Positions 40,180-48,028 of a DNA stretch of 64,000 bases are shown here, in pieces. The stretch is from contig NZ_SMFM01000011.1 in assembly GCF_004349085.1 (NCBI RefSeq), positions 22,685 through 86,684 of the forward strand, read 5' to 3'. Position numbers and translations under genes: made by a program. The notes below the pieces were generated by a model. The model did no database searches, was not told the origin of the DNA, and worked only from the letters and a program-made list of their open reading frames with translations. The stretch is from Flavobacterium caseinilyticum (GTDB lineage: Bacteria > Bacteroidota > Bacteroidia > Flavobacteriales > Flavobacteriaceae). Positions within the stretch are counted from its first letter, which is position 1. Every line of letters begins with the position of its first letter.

Positions 40180-40935
40180 CTACACGAGCATATAATTATC
40201 CAACGCTGCTTTCTCTCCTTCCCAGTCTCTGGAAATAGAATCTTTTATGAATTTTGCCGGAATGCCTCCAATTAATATATTAGAACCATAAGAAGTATAA
40301 TCCGTATTGCACAAACTATTTGAAGCTATCGTACAAAAATCTGGCGTTTTAGTACCCTGAAGCGCAGTCACTCTGCTGGATGCATAATTGTAATTTCCAA
40401 TTAGAACGGGTGCTGTCATTTTAAACTTTTCGCCGGTTTGCGTATCCATCATCTGATGAAAATTAGTATCCATAATTTGGGATTCCGAACCAAAACGGGC
40501 GTAATTTCCAAATACAATTCTTTCCACGCAAATCAGTTTTGCATTGGAAGCCAATGAAGCCATGTGCCCAAATTCACAATATCCATTCTCTCCAACGTAT
40601 ATAAAATAATCTTTCCCAAATTGTACATGACCCGTAAAAACAAGCGTTCCCAAAATATTGATTTCGGCAATTCCTTTATGTAGCGTGTTCATTTCATACG
40701 GTTGTCCAAAACCAATCATTCCTTTTTTAATAGCGCCCTTAATTTCGATTTTTCCTGTTATTGACGTAAATTTTACATTTCCATAAAAAAATACCGGAAG
40801 CTGTTTTGCAATACTATAAGGGAATTTCTTGAAATTAAAGTAGAGTGTTTTTGTCCAATTTACCGAATAATAAATTTTGAATTTTTTATAACTCGATCGT
40901 CCTTTTCTATAATTAAGTTTTAAAATTTCAATCAT
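40180..40935 (-). CDS. Hexapeptide-repeat acyltransferase-like protein
   Basis: The 251-residue protein has a left-handed beta-helix core: loose [LIV]-G-x4 hexads from about residue 65 to 225, including FGHMASLASNAKLIC, IGNYNYASSRVTALQG and a final GSNILIGGIPAKFIK typical of trimeric O- or N-acyltransferases of capsule and O-antigen loci. The first 60 residues are basic and lack hexads. It could acetylate a sugar, even the amino sugar made by the FdtA/aminotransferase pair, but its hexads do not clearly match FdtC. Its start overlaps the flippase gene by 8 bases. Confidence 0.8.
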   Translation of the reverse strand: MIEILKLNYRKGRSSYKKFKIYYSVNWTKTLYFNFKKFPYSIAKQLPVFFYGNVKFTSITGKIEIKGAIKKGMIGFGQPYEMNTLHKGIAEINILGTLVFTGHVQFGKDYFIYVGENGYCEFGHMASLASNAKLICVERIVFGNYARFGSESQIMDTNFHQMMDTQTGEKFKMTAPVLIGNYNYASSRVTALQGTKTPDFCTIASNSLCNTDYTSYGSNILIGGIPAKFIKDSISRDWEGEKAALDNYMLV

Positions 40936-42415
40936 TTTTTCTTTTAATTATAGTATTGAACAATCCTTTTAACGCTGTTTTTTTATTCATTTGAAATACA
41001 ACAAAAACAATGGAGAGCAAGCACATTACTGACATTAAACTGTATTTTAAAATTGGATTCGGAATGTATCGAAGCAAAAAAGTTGCCATACACATCAGGA
41101 TGCAAATTAAATATATTTGATAAAATTCACTATCAAAAAAGAAACCATATCTTTTTTTAGTGATTATTTTCAAACCAAAAAAGTGAATCATATAATACAC
41201 TAAAAAACTAAAACCCAGTCCTTCCAACCCATACAAATAATAGCCTAAGACATTTAAAAGTAACGATATCGCATTGAAACCAACAGCGGTCTTGAGAAAC
41301 ATACTTGAATCTCCTTTTGCAATCAAAATATAGCCCATCGACCAAGACACCGCTCTGAAAAGCATAGCCAATATCCCAAAACAAACCATTGGAATAATGG
41401 CAGTAAATTGCGATGTAAATACAATTTTCACGATAAGAGGTATCAACGTCAAAAACAGAATAATAATTGGCGTGATAATCAATATCGAAACAAAAGATTG
41501 CTGAATAACGCTGCTTCTTACTTTTTCATTGTCCTCACTAATGGAAGCTAATCTTGGGAAATAATCAGTACTCATAGCTGTAAAAATTATTCCTACATAC
41601 GAATTCAGCAAAATAAACCCCGCATTATAAAATCCCACCTGTTCTAAATCCCCTTGCTTTCCGACATAAATTTGGATTAAATATGTAGTCAGCAAAGTCA
41701 GCGAACCACTTAATGTCAGCATGAATCCAAGAGTAACGATTCGCTTGGCGTCAGTCATAAATTGAGATTTCGTTAAACTCTTTCTTTCAATCTTTCCTTT
41801 TCTGGAATAATAATAGGAAAAAAATAAAGCGGAGACAGAAGTGACAATTATCGTTGGAACGATGGCGTCGATTCCATAAAAATAATACAACGGAATTGAG
41901 AATAACAAGCCGAATATATTTCCATACAAATTCGCTTTAGCCAAAAACCTCATTTTTCTTAAGCCTTGCAAAACTACTAATTCTGCTGTTGTCAATTGTT
42001 TAAAGAGCACTGTAATGGACAGAAAAACAAATGCATACATTTGATCTGAATTCCCAAAGGTAATTATGCTCAGCCAATTGGAAAAAACTACAGTTAACAA
42101 GGATCCCAGAATCCCCGTTAATAACGCTACTTTTTTAACAACAGAAACTGTAGTCGTAACCGTATTTAAATCTTCATTTTTATAATCTGCTGAAATGTGT
42201 TTGATCCCGCTTGTTTCTAATCCTAATCCCGAAAAACCGCTAATGATTCCAATGGCAGAATTCAGCAAAGCAATGATTCCCATACCTGCAGGACCTATAA
42301 ACACAGCGATTAGTTTGATTCGGATTATAGCGATAATAATAGTTAGGAACTGAACACCACCAAAAAGCGAGGTCGTTTTTACAATTTGATGATATGACGT
42401 TTTAGTATCAGACAC
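40928..42415 (-). CDS. O-antigen flippase (Wzx-like)
   Basis: The 495-residue polytopic membrane protein with 12-14 hydrophobic helices belongs to the polysaccharide transport/MATE-like group (RfbX, Wzx). It is expected to flip lipid-linked oligosaccharide repeat units across the inner membrane. Visible features are an N-terminal QIVKTTSLFGGVQFL helix and charged loops with SRKGKIERKSL. No wzy polymerase or ligase gene is in the window. It is 3 bases downstream of the aminotransferase gene and overlaps the acyltransferase gene, so it is in one operon with both. Confidence 0.9.
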   Translation of the reverse strand: MSDTKTSYHQIVKTTSLFGGVQFLTIIIAIIRIKLIAVFIGPAGMGIIALLNSAIGIISGFSGLGLETSGIKHISADYKNEDLNTVTTTVSVVKKVALLTGILGSLLTVVFSNWLSIITFGNSDQMYAFVFLSITVLFKQLTTAELVVLQGLRKMRFLAKANLYGNIFGLLFSIPLYYFYGIDAIVPTIIVTSVSALFFSYYYSRKGKIERKSLTKSQFMTDAKRIVTLGFMLTLSGSLTLLTTYLIQIYVGKQGDLEQVGFYNAGFILLNSYVGIIFTAMSTDYFPRLASISEDNEKVRSSVIQQSFVSILIITPIIILFLTLIPLIVKIVFTSQFTAIIPMVCFGILAMLFRAVSWSMGYILIAKGDSSMFLKTAVGFNAISLLLNVLGYYLYGLEGLGFSFLVYYMIHFFGLKIITKKRYGFFFDSEFYQIYLICILMCMATFLLRYIPNPILKYSLMSVMCLLSIVFVVFQMNKKTALKGLFNTIIKRKND

Positions 42416-42418
42416 TCT

Positions 42419-43531
42419 TTAATATTGATTTAAAACCGCAATAATAAAATCTACCTCAGCCACTGTCAAAACTGGACTAATCGGCAAACTTAGAACTTCA
42501 TTATGAATTTTTTCAGTAATTGGAAACCGCAAATGATTCCAGTGAGAAAACGCCTTTTGTTTGTGTGGCGGAACGGGATAATGTATAACTGTTTGGATGC
42601 TGTTGTTATATAAATAGTCTTGTAATTCTTTTCTGTTTTGGGTTCGAATGACAAATAAATGGAAAACATGATTGGATTGCTTTGCTCCTCGCGATAAAAT
42701 TGTTGGAAGAATTATTTTGTCGTTTTTAATTTCGGACAAATAACGTTTAGCGATTATGCTGCGTTTTTCATTTTCAGCATCTAAATTTGGTAATTTCACA
42801 TTCAGGAAAGCCGCTTGCAATTCGTTTAATCTTGAATTTACACCGATATAATCATTGTAATATTTGGTTTCCGAGCCATAATTTCGAAGCGAATGAATGA
42901 CTTTGGCTAATTCTAAATCATTTGTGGTAACCGCACCTCCATCTCCCAAAGCTCCCAAATTTTTTCCCGGATAAAAACTGTACGCTACGCTTGATTTTTG
43001 ATTGCTGATTACTGATTCTTGATTTCTGATTGTTCCGTGAGCCTGAGCCGCATCTTCAACCACCAATAAATCATTTGCCAAAGCAATTTCATTTATAAGA
43101 TCCATTTCTGCTAATTGTCCATAAAGATGAACGACCAGAATGGCTTTGGTTTTTGAAGTGATTTTTTCTTCAATTAAAGCGGGGTTGATATTGTAGGTTT
43201 CCAACTTTGGCTCGACCATAACAGGAATTAAATCTGCTTGTAAAATAGCGAGAATACTTGCTATATAGGTATTTGCAGGAACAATGACTTCATCGCCTTT
43301 TTGCAATTTCCCTAACTGAATATATCCTTTGAAAATCAAAACTAGAGCATCAAAACCATTTCCAACACCTACACAATATTTTGTGCCGCAATAGTTGGCA
43401 AAGTTGCTTTCGAATGCCTTGACTTCGTTCCCTAAAATATACCAACCATTATCTAAAACCGCTTTCAATTTTTCCTGAAAAGCGGCTTCATATGGTTGGT
43501 TTATTTTTTTTAAATCAAGAAATGGTATCAT
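42419..43531 (-). CDS. DegT/DnrJ/EryC1/StrS sugar aminotransferase (FdtB-like)
   Basis: The 370-residue PLP enzyme transfers an amino group onto a nucleotide keto-sugar. Family marks: MIPFLDLKKINQPYE start, GVGNGFDALVL, ANTYIASILAI, VEDAAQAHG with the PLP Asp, SFYPGKNLGALGDGGAV with the PLP lysine, and a NSRLNELQAAF segment. With the FdtA-like cupin it should give a dTDP-3-amino-3,6-dideoxyhexose. Residues about 167-181 (NQESVISNQKSSV) replace the short loop usually found between the Asp motif and the lysine motif and are encoded by a 7-bp repeat array. It overlaps the upstream gene by 4 bases. Confidence 0.9.
   Translation of the reverse strand: MIPFLDLKKINQPYEAAFQEKLKAVLDNGWYILGNEVKAFESNFANYCGTKYCVGVGNGFDALVLIFKGYIQLGKLQKGDEVIVPANTYIASILAILQADLIPVMVEPKLETYNINPALIEEKITSKTKAILVVHLYGQLAEMDLINEIALANDLLVVEDAAQAHGTIRNQESVISNQKSSVAYSFYPGKNLGALGDGGAVTTNDLELAKVIHSLRNYGSETKYYNDYIGVNSRLNELQAAFLNVKLPNLDAENEKRSIIAKRYLSEIKNDKIILPTILSRGAKQSNHVFHLFVIRTQNRKELQDYLYNNSIQTVIHYPVPPHKQKAFSHWNHLRFPITEKIHNEVLSLPISPVLTVAEVDFIIAVLNQY
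42991..43032. repeat. In-frame array of six 7-bp repeats
   Basis: Six successive heptamers of the form YTGATTN (TTGATTT, TTGATTG, CTGATTA, CTGATTC, TTGATTT, CTGATTG) span 42 bases, equal to 14 codons, within the aminotransferase gene. Confidence 0.85.
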
Positions 43532-44478
43532 ATGAGATTCATTTTATAAAAATCCTGACTGTAAACAGAGCAGCCTAACTCTTCTTTTTGTTTCAAAAGT
43601 CCGGCATGATATCCTTTTTCATTGTCCTCATTTACAATTCCCATATCAAAAAAAAGTTTACCTTCATTCTTATATTTTTGAATCAAATTAATGAATAAAT
43701 AATCCAACGCACGCAACTCTTCGCCTTTTTTCGTGGTGGCTCCATATTGTGATTTCACAACAGTTTCGGTTTCGAAAATTGTGATGCCTGCAATAATTAC
43801 ATCCTTATGGTATACAGAAAATTGTTTGATATTATTCGGAAATTTATCTTTTAATAATTTGATTTCTTGTGAAGTATGAACGGGTTTGGCACTATATTTC
43901 TCCAATAATCTTGGTTCCAAAACCAATTCCCAAAATGATTCCAATTGCTGTTCTTCGACCATTTCCAAATCGTGTTGTTCAATTTTTCTGAAATGCTTCA
44001 ATTTACTTTTTGAAATCGTCAAAGGCATGGCTAAATTGATCCCCAAATTCATTTCTTTTTTATCCAAAAAAGCTCCTTTTTTAAGCATAAAAAATTCCAT
44101 TTCAGCGTTGCCTTTTGAAGTATAAAATAACGGAATGGATTTAAAAAAGAACGATTGCACCCTGTTTTCTTTAAAAAAAAGCAAAAGAGAATCCAAAATA
44201 TGTTCTACTTTTTCTCCAATTAATTTTGAGGAATAAACCAATCCGCCATACGTCAATCCTTGATGGGAATAAACGATTGCTTCAACTCGATTTGCTGGTA
44301 AAACAGCAATTAGTTTTTCATTCTCGAAAATCAGCAGCGAGAAATCCTCAAATCGATCTTTGTGGTATTCCATAAAATCTCGGTGAAACAAAAAAGTAGC
44401 ATTTTTGGCCTGACCAATAAAGGCATTCCAGTTCGCATAATCACTTTCCTGGTACTGTTTGACGGAATAATTTTTCAA
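43528..44478 (-). CDS. FemAB/GNAT-like acyltransferase
   Basis: The 316-residue cytoplasmic protein shows two GNAT-like halves, as in FemAB-type enzymes: an N-terminal half with FLFHRDFMEYHKDRFEDFSL and YSHQGLTYGGLV, and a C-terminal half with FSVYHKDVIIAGITIFE and ALDYLFINLIQKYKNEG followed by FDMGIVNEDNEKGYHAGL. FemAB-like proteins in polysaccharide loci are thought to N-acylate amino sugars or lipid-linked intermediates; this one could act on the 3-amino sugar. It is the first gene of the minus-strand operon (overlap of 4 bases with the aminotransferase gene). Confidence 0.75.
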   Translation of the reverse strand: MKNYSVKQYQESDYANWNAFIGQAKNATFLFHRDFMEYHKDRFEDFSLLIFENEKLIAVLPANRVEAIVYSHQGLTYGGLVYSSKLIGEKVEHILDSLLLFFKENRVQSFFFKSIPLFYTSKGNAEMEFFMLKKGAFLDKKEMNLGINLAMPLTISKSKLKHFRKIEQHDLEMVEEQQLESFWELVLEPRLLEKYSAKPVHTSQEIKLLKDKFPNNIKQFSVYHKDVIIAGITIFETETVVKSQYGATTKKGEELRALDYLFINLIQKYKNEGKLFFDMGIVNEDNEKGYHAGLLKQKEELGCSVYSQDFYKMNLI

Positions 44479-44540
44479 GTCTCGTTTTTAAATTTGGAAA
44501 ATAATTATTCATTATTCTACAAGTATATTAATTTTTATAA

Positions 44541-44590
44541 AATTAGATAATTAAATATAAAACACTAATTTTAAATTTAATTATCTAATT
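44541..44590. promoter_or_regulatory. Perfect 16-bp inverted repeat before a T9SS cargo gene
   Basis: 44541-44556 and 44575-44590 are perfect reverse complements (AATTAGATAATTAAAT and its complement), with an 18-base loop. The right arm ends 4 bases before the ATG at 44595. It could be an operator or a leader hairpin that covers the start; no terminator T-run follows. Confidence 0.75.
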
Positions 44591-44594
44591 TTAA

Positions 44595-46394
44595 ATGAAA
44601 CAAAAGCTACGCTATCTCATTATTAGCCTCTTTTTCATGCTGTCCAATTCCATTTTTGGACAAGATATTTCCTTGTATAAACAATTTAACGGCAGATACG
44701 ATTTTTTATATGTTGGCAACACTTTAAACAAAATTGAAAATGGAACTGGCGGACCATGTGAAATTAATACCAGTTCTTCGGCGACTTTAAATTTAAATCC
44801 GGGGGACGTGGTGGAAAAAGCTTATCTCTATTGGGCCGGATCGGGAAACGGTGATTTCAATATAACTCTGAATAATCAAAACATAATTGCAGAACGCTCT
44901 TTCAATGTGCTGCATAGCACCTCCGCGCTGCCTTATTTTAGCGCTTTTGCTGATATAACTGCACAGATCCAAATTACGGGAAATGGCGATTATGATTTGA
45001 GTGACTTGGATTTAACAAGCGTGATTGATGATTATTGCTGGAATGGCACCAATTTTGGCGGTTGGGCAATTGTCATTATTTACAAAAATCCAACTTTACC
45101 ACTGAATCAGCTCAACGTGTATGACGGATTACAATATGTTCCAAATGAAATAAACATAACGCTGAGCAGCTTGAATGTTATTGATAATCTGGATGCTAAA
45201 ATAGGTTTTGTTGCTTGGGAAGGTGATCAATCCATTAATGTTAATGAAACACTCCGTATCAATGGAAATCCAATTGGGAACCCGCCATTGAATCCAGTTG
45301 ACAATGCCTTCAACGGAACGAACAGTTTTACCAATTCCACAACTTTGTACAATATGGATCTGGATGTTTACAACATACAAAATAACATAAAAATTGGGGA
45401 TTCATCAGCTGAAATTCAACTTACTTCCGGTCAGGACTTTGTGATGATTAATGCTATTGTGACCAAATTAAACAGTCAGTTGCCCGACGCCACGATTCAA
45501 CTTAATAAGGTTTCCTCAATTTGTGATTCGAGACAATTTCTAATAGATTACACTGTTTTTAATGCTAACAGCACCGCTTCATTACCCGCCGGAATGCCTA
45601 TTGCCATTTATATTGACGGGGTTTTTATCAAGCTTGCTTCAACACTTTCGGTGATTCCTATAAACGGAAGTGAAAGCAATACAATTAGCATCATAATTCC
45701 GGACGGCATCGTAAATCCTTTTGATTTAGAATTCATTGTCGATGATATCGGAAACCGCATTGGAATCGTCACGGAAGTGAATGAGAATAACAATACTGCT
45801 ATACTTTCAAAAATAGCCTTATGGTCTACGCCAAAATTTAATCCTGTACCTAATATTGAAACCTGCAACCAAGGTTTAGGACGAGGAACTTTTGATTTTA
45901 CTGCCGCTGAGGAATTGGTAAAAGTAAATCCTGAAGATCTCGTTAGTTTTTACACCTCGCGTGAAGAGGCCGAAAATGAGGCTAACCGCATTTTAAATCC
46001 CACCAATTTCGTTACCGAAACCAGTTCACAAGAAATTTTTATTCGAGTCCAAAACGAAAATTGCTTTAGCCTCACATCCTTTATTGTGACGATAAAAAAT
46101 TGTCCTCCTGTAGTGCACAATTATTTTTCGCCAAACAATGATGGTCTTAATGATACTTTTGTGATTGATTACTTGCGCAATATTTTCCTGAACTATCGAA
46201 TTTCAATTTACAATCGTTGGGGAACTTTAGTTTGGACAGGAGATTCGAACTCAAATGATTGGGATGGATTTGCTAATCAAGGGCTGCTGCTGGACAGCAA
46301 GAAAGTTGCTGACGGCACGTATTACTATGTAATTGATTTGAATGATCGGGATTATTCAAAGCCTTTGGTAGGCTACTTGTTTTTGAAGAGTTAG
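44595..46394 (+). CDS. T9SS cargo protein with type B sorting domain
   Basis: The 599-residue secreted protein has a signal peptide (1-22, ending IFGQ). A domain of about 260 residues follows with GDVVEKAYLYWAGSG and NNFGGWAIVIIYKNP-type segments, seen in DUF3344-like bacterial surface proteins. A CARDB-like strand-rich module covers about 295-405. The final about 85 residues are the gliding-motility type B CTD (NYFSPNNDGLNDTFVI, IYNRWGTLVW, DWDGFANQG, VADGTYYYVI). It should be secreted by T9SS and lie on the surface or be released. It stands alone, preceded by a strong inverted repeat, and next to the sugar locus. Confidence 0.88.
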   Translation: MKQKLRYLIISLFFMLSNSIFGQDISLYKQFNGRYDFLYVGNTLNKIENGTGGPCEINTSSSATLNLNPGDVVEKAYLYWAGSGNGDFNITLNNQNIIAERSFNVLHSTSALPYFSAFADITAQIQITGNGDYDLSDLDLTSVIDDYCWNGTNFGGWAIVIIYKNPTLPLNQLNVYDGLQYVPNEINITLSSLNVIDNLDAKIGFVAWEGDQSINVNETLRINGNPIGNPPLNPVDNAFNGTNSFTNSTTLYNMDLDVYNIQNNIKIGDSSAEIQLTSGQDFVMINAIVTKLNSQLPDATIQLNKVSSICDSRQFLIDYTVFNANSTASLPAGMPIAIYIDGVFIKLASTLSVIPINGSESNTISIIIPDGIVNPFDLEFIVDDIGNRIGIVTEVNENNNTAILSKIALWSTPKFNPVPNIETCNQGLGRGTFDFTAAEELVKVNPEDLVSFYTSREEAENEANRILNPTNFVTETSSQEIFIRVQNENCFSLTSFIVTIKNCPPVVHNYFSPNNDGLNDTFVIDYLRNIFLNYRISIYNRWGTLVWTGDSNSNDWDGFANQGLLLDSKKVADGTYYYVIDLNDRDYSKPLVGYLFLKS

Positions 46395-46408
46395 AATTTT
46401 CCTTTACA

Positions 46409-47011
46409 TTATTTTTGTTCTAACGTAGGCAAATACCATTTATATTTTACGGCCATTAAACGAACCGAAATAATAACAATTGAAGTCGTTAAGTATAAAA
46501 TATCATTATCTAAATTCAATCGTCGAAGCAGGAAGAAGACAATCCCGCCCAAAATACAAATCGTAGCATAAATTTCTCTTCTAAAAATAACGGGGATTTC
46601 AGTGCATAAAATATCGCGGATAACGCCTCCAAAACAAGCGGTCATGGTTCCTAATGCGATGCAAATAACTGGATGAAGTCCAATATTTATTCCTTTTTCA
46701 AGACCAATTAACGTAAAAACGCCAAGTCCGATAGTGTCAAATAAAAATAAAGAAGTTCGCAATCTGTCGAATTTTTTTCGAAAAAGGATTGCCAAAACAA
46801 ACCCAATAATGATTACATAAACATATTTTAAATCCAGCATCCATCCTACCGGCGTTCTGCCAATCATAATGTCCCGTAAGGTTCCACCACCAACCGCAGT
46901 GACAAATGCAATGATAAAAACCCCAAAAGGATCGAGTTTTTTACTCATGGCTGTTAGTGCGCCTGACATGGCAAAAGCCATCGTACCGATGATGTCAAGT
47001 AAGTGAAACAT
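46409..47011 (-). CDS. TRIC/UPF0126 family membrane protein
   Basis: The 200-residue inner-membrane protein has six or seven helices and the internal duplication of the UPF0126 (YadS/YicG) family: GGGTLRDIMIG in the first half and FGGVIRDIL in the second. Bacterial members are homologs of trimeric intracellular cation channels and conduct monovalent cations in vitro. The physiological role is unclear. It is convergent with the T9SS gene (14-base gap). Confidence 0.92.
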   Translation of the reverse strand: MFHLLDIIGTMAFAMSGALTAMSKKLDPFGVFIIAFVTAVGGGTLRDIMIGRTPVGWMLDLKYVYVIIIGFVLAILFRKKFDRLRTSLFLFDTIGLGVFTLIGLEKGINIGLHPVICIALGTMTACFGGVIRDILCTEIPVIFRREIYATICILGGIVFFLLRRLNLDNDILYLTTSIVIISVRLMAVKYKWYLPTLEQK

Positions 47012-47138
47012 TTATATTGGGATTTTGACAAAAATAAAGAAAATACTCGTGAAAAGAGCTATAAATCCCTCCAATTAATGAATGTATTGGTTCCAAATAA
47101 ATATTCGACTCGGATTAGAAAACTGGATTTTCTCTATG

Positions 47139-47146
47139 TATCTTTG
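47139..47146 (+). promoter_or_regulatory. -7 box before the methyltransferase gene
   Basis: TATCTTTG matches TAnnTTTG and predicts transcription from about 47153, 12 bases before the TTG at 47165. The -33 region is weak. Confidence 0.45.
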
Positions 47147-47164
47147 TAGCTATTAATTAAATAG

Positions 47165-47959
47165 TTGAAAGTCTTGAAACAAATCACTTCGATACAAAAT
47201 CCATATATAAAATCATTGGTGCAATTGCAGGAAAAATCGAAAGCGCGCAAACAATCCGGTACTTTTTTAATCGAGGGAAAACGCGAAATTTCGATTGCTG
47301 TCAAAGGTGGCTACGAAATGGAAACGCTATTGTTTCTACCTGAAATTTGTTCGGAAAACGAAGCCAGAGAATTATCAAAAAATGCCGAACTGATTGAAAT
47401 CAACAAAGAAGTCTATCAAAAACTGGCTTATAGAGATACTACCGAAGGCATTTTGGCTGTAGCCAAAACCAAATCTTTGCAATTATCCGATTTGCAATTA
47501 TCTGATAATCCATTGATTCTTGTTGCCGAAGCACCGGAAAAACCCGGAAATATTGGAGCCTTGCTTCGTACTGCCGATGCTGCCAATCTTGACGCCGTGA
47601 TTATTGCCAATCCAAAAAGTGATTTATACAATCCAAATATTGTGCGTTCCAGCGTGGGCTGTTTGTTTACCAACCAAATCGCGACCGGAACAACATCAGA
47701 AATTATTGCTTTTTTGAAAGAAAGAAAAATCAATTTTTATTGTGCGACTTTACAGAACTCTACCTCGTATCATACGCAGGATTACACCACTCCAACAGCG
47801 TTAGTCGTAGGAACGGAAGCCACCGGATTGACTGAAGAATGGAGAAAAGAAGCGACCCAAAATATTATTATTCCGATGCAAGGCGAAATCGATTCGATGA
47901 ATGTTTCGGTTGCCGCGGCAATTTTGATTTTTGAAGCCAAAAGACAAAGAGGGTTTTAG
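47165..47959 (+). CDS. SpoU/TrmH-family RNA 2'-O-methyltransferase
   Basis: The 264-residue SPOUT enzyme has an N-terminal L30e-like substrate-binding domain (KARKQSGTFLIEGKREI) and a C-terminal knotted domain with the three SpoU motifs: EAPEKPGNIGALLRTADAAN, VVGTEATGLTEEW and IPMQGEIDSMNVSVAAAIL. It would methylate a ribose in rRNA or tRNA using S-adenosylmethionine. No ATG fits the N-terminus; TTG at 47165 or 47174 must be the start, which agrees with the -7 box upstream. A 15-bp in-frame tandem duplication (47476-47505) repeats LQLSD in the linker between domains. Confidence 0.92.
   Translation: MKVLKQITSIQNPYIKSLVQLQEKSKARKQSGTFLIEGKREISIAVKGGYEMETLLFLPEICSENEARELSKNAELIEINKEVYQKLAYRDTTEGILAVAKTKSLQLSDLQLSDNPLILVAEAPEKPGNIGALLRTADAANLDAVIIANPKSDLYNPNIVRSSVGCLFTNQIATGTTSEIIAFLKERKINFYCATLQNSTSYHTQDYTTPTALVVGTEATGLTEEWRKEATQNIIIPMQGEIDSMNVSVAAAILIFEAKRQRGF
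47476..47505. repeat. In-frame 15-bp tandem duplication
   Basis: TTTGCAATTATCCGA and TTTGCAATTATCTGA follow directly on each other in the methyltransferase gene, doubling the peptide LQLSD in the inter-domain linker. Confidence 0.85.
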
Positions 47960-48028
47960 ATTTAAGATTGCAAATTAAAAAGCAAATACTAGTAAAGGCT
48001 TACCCATTTTATTAATTACAGAAATAAT

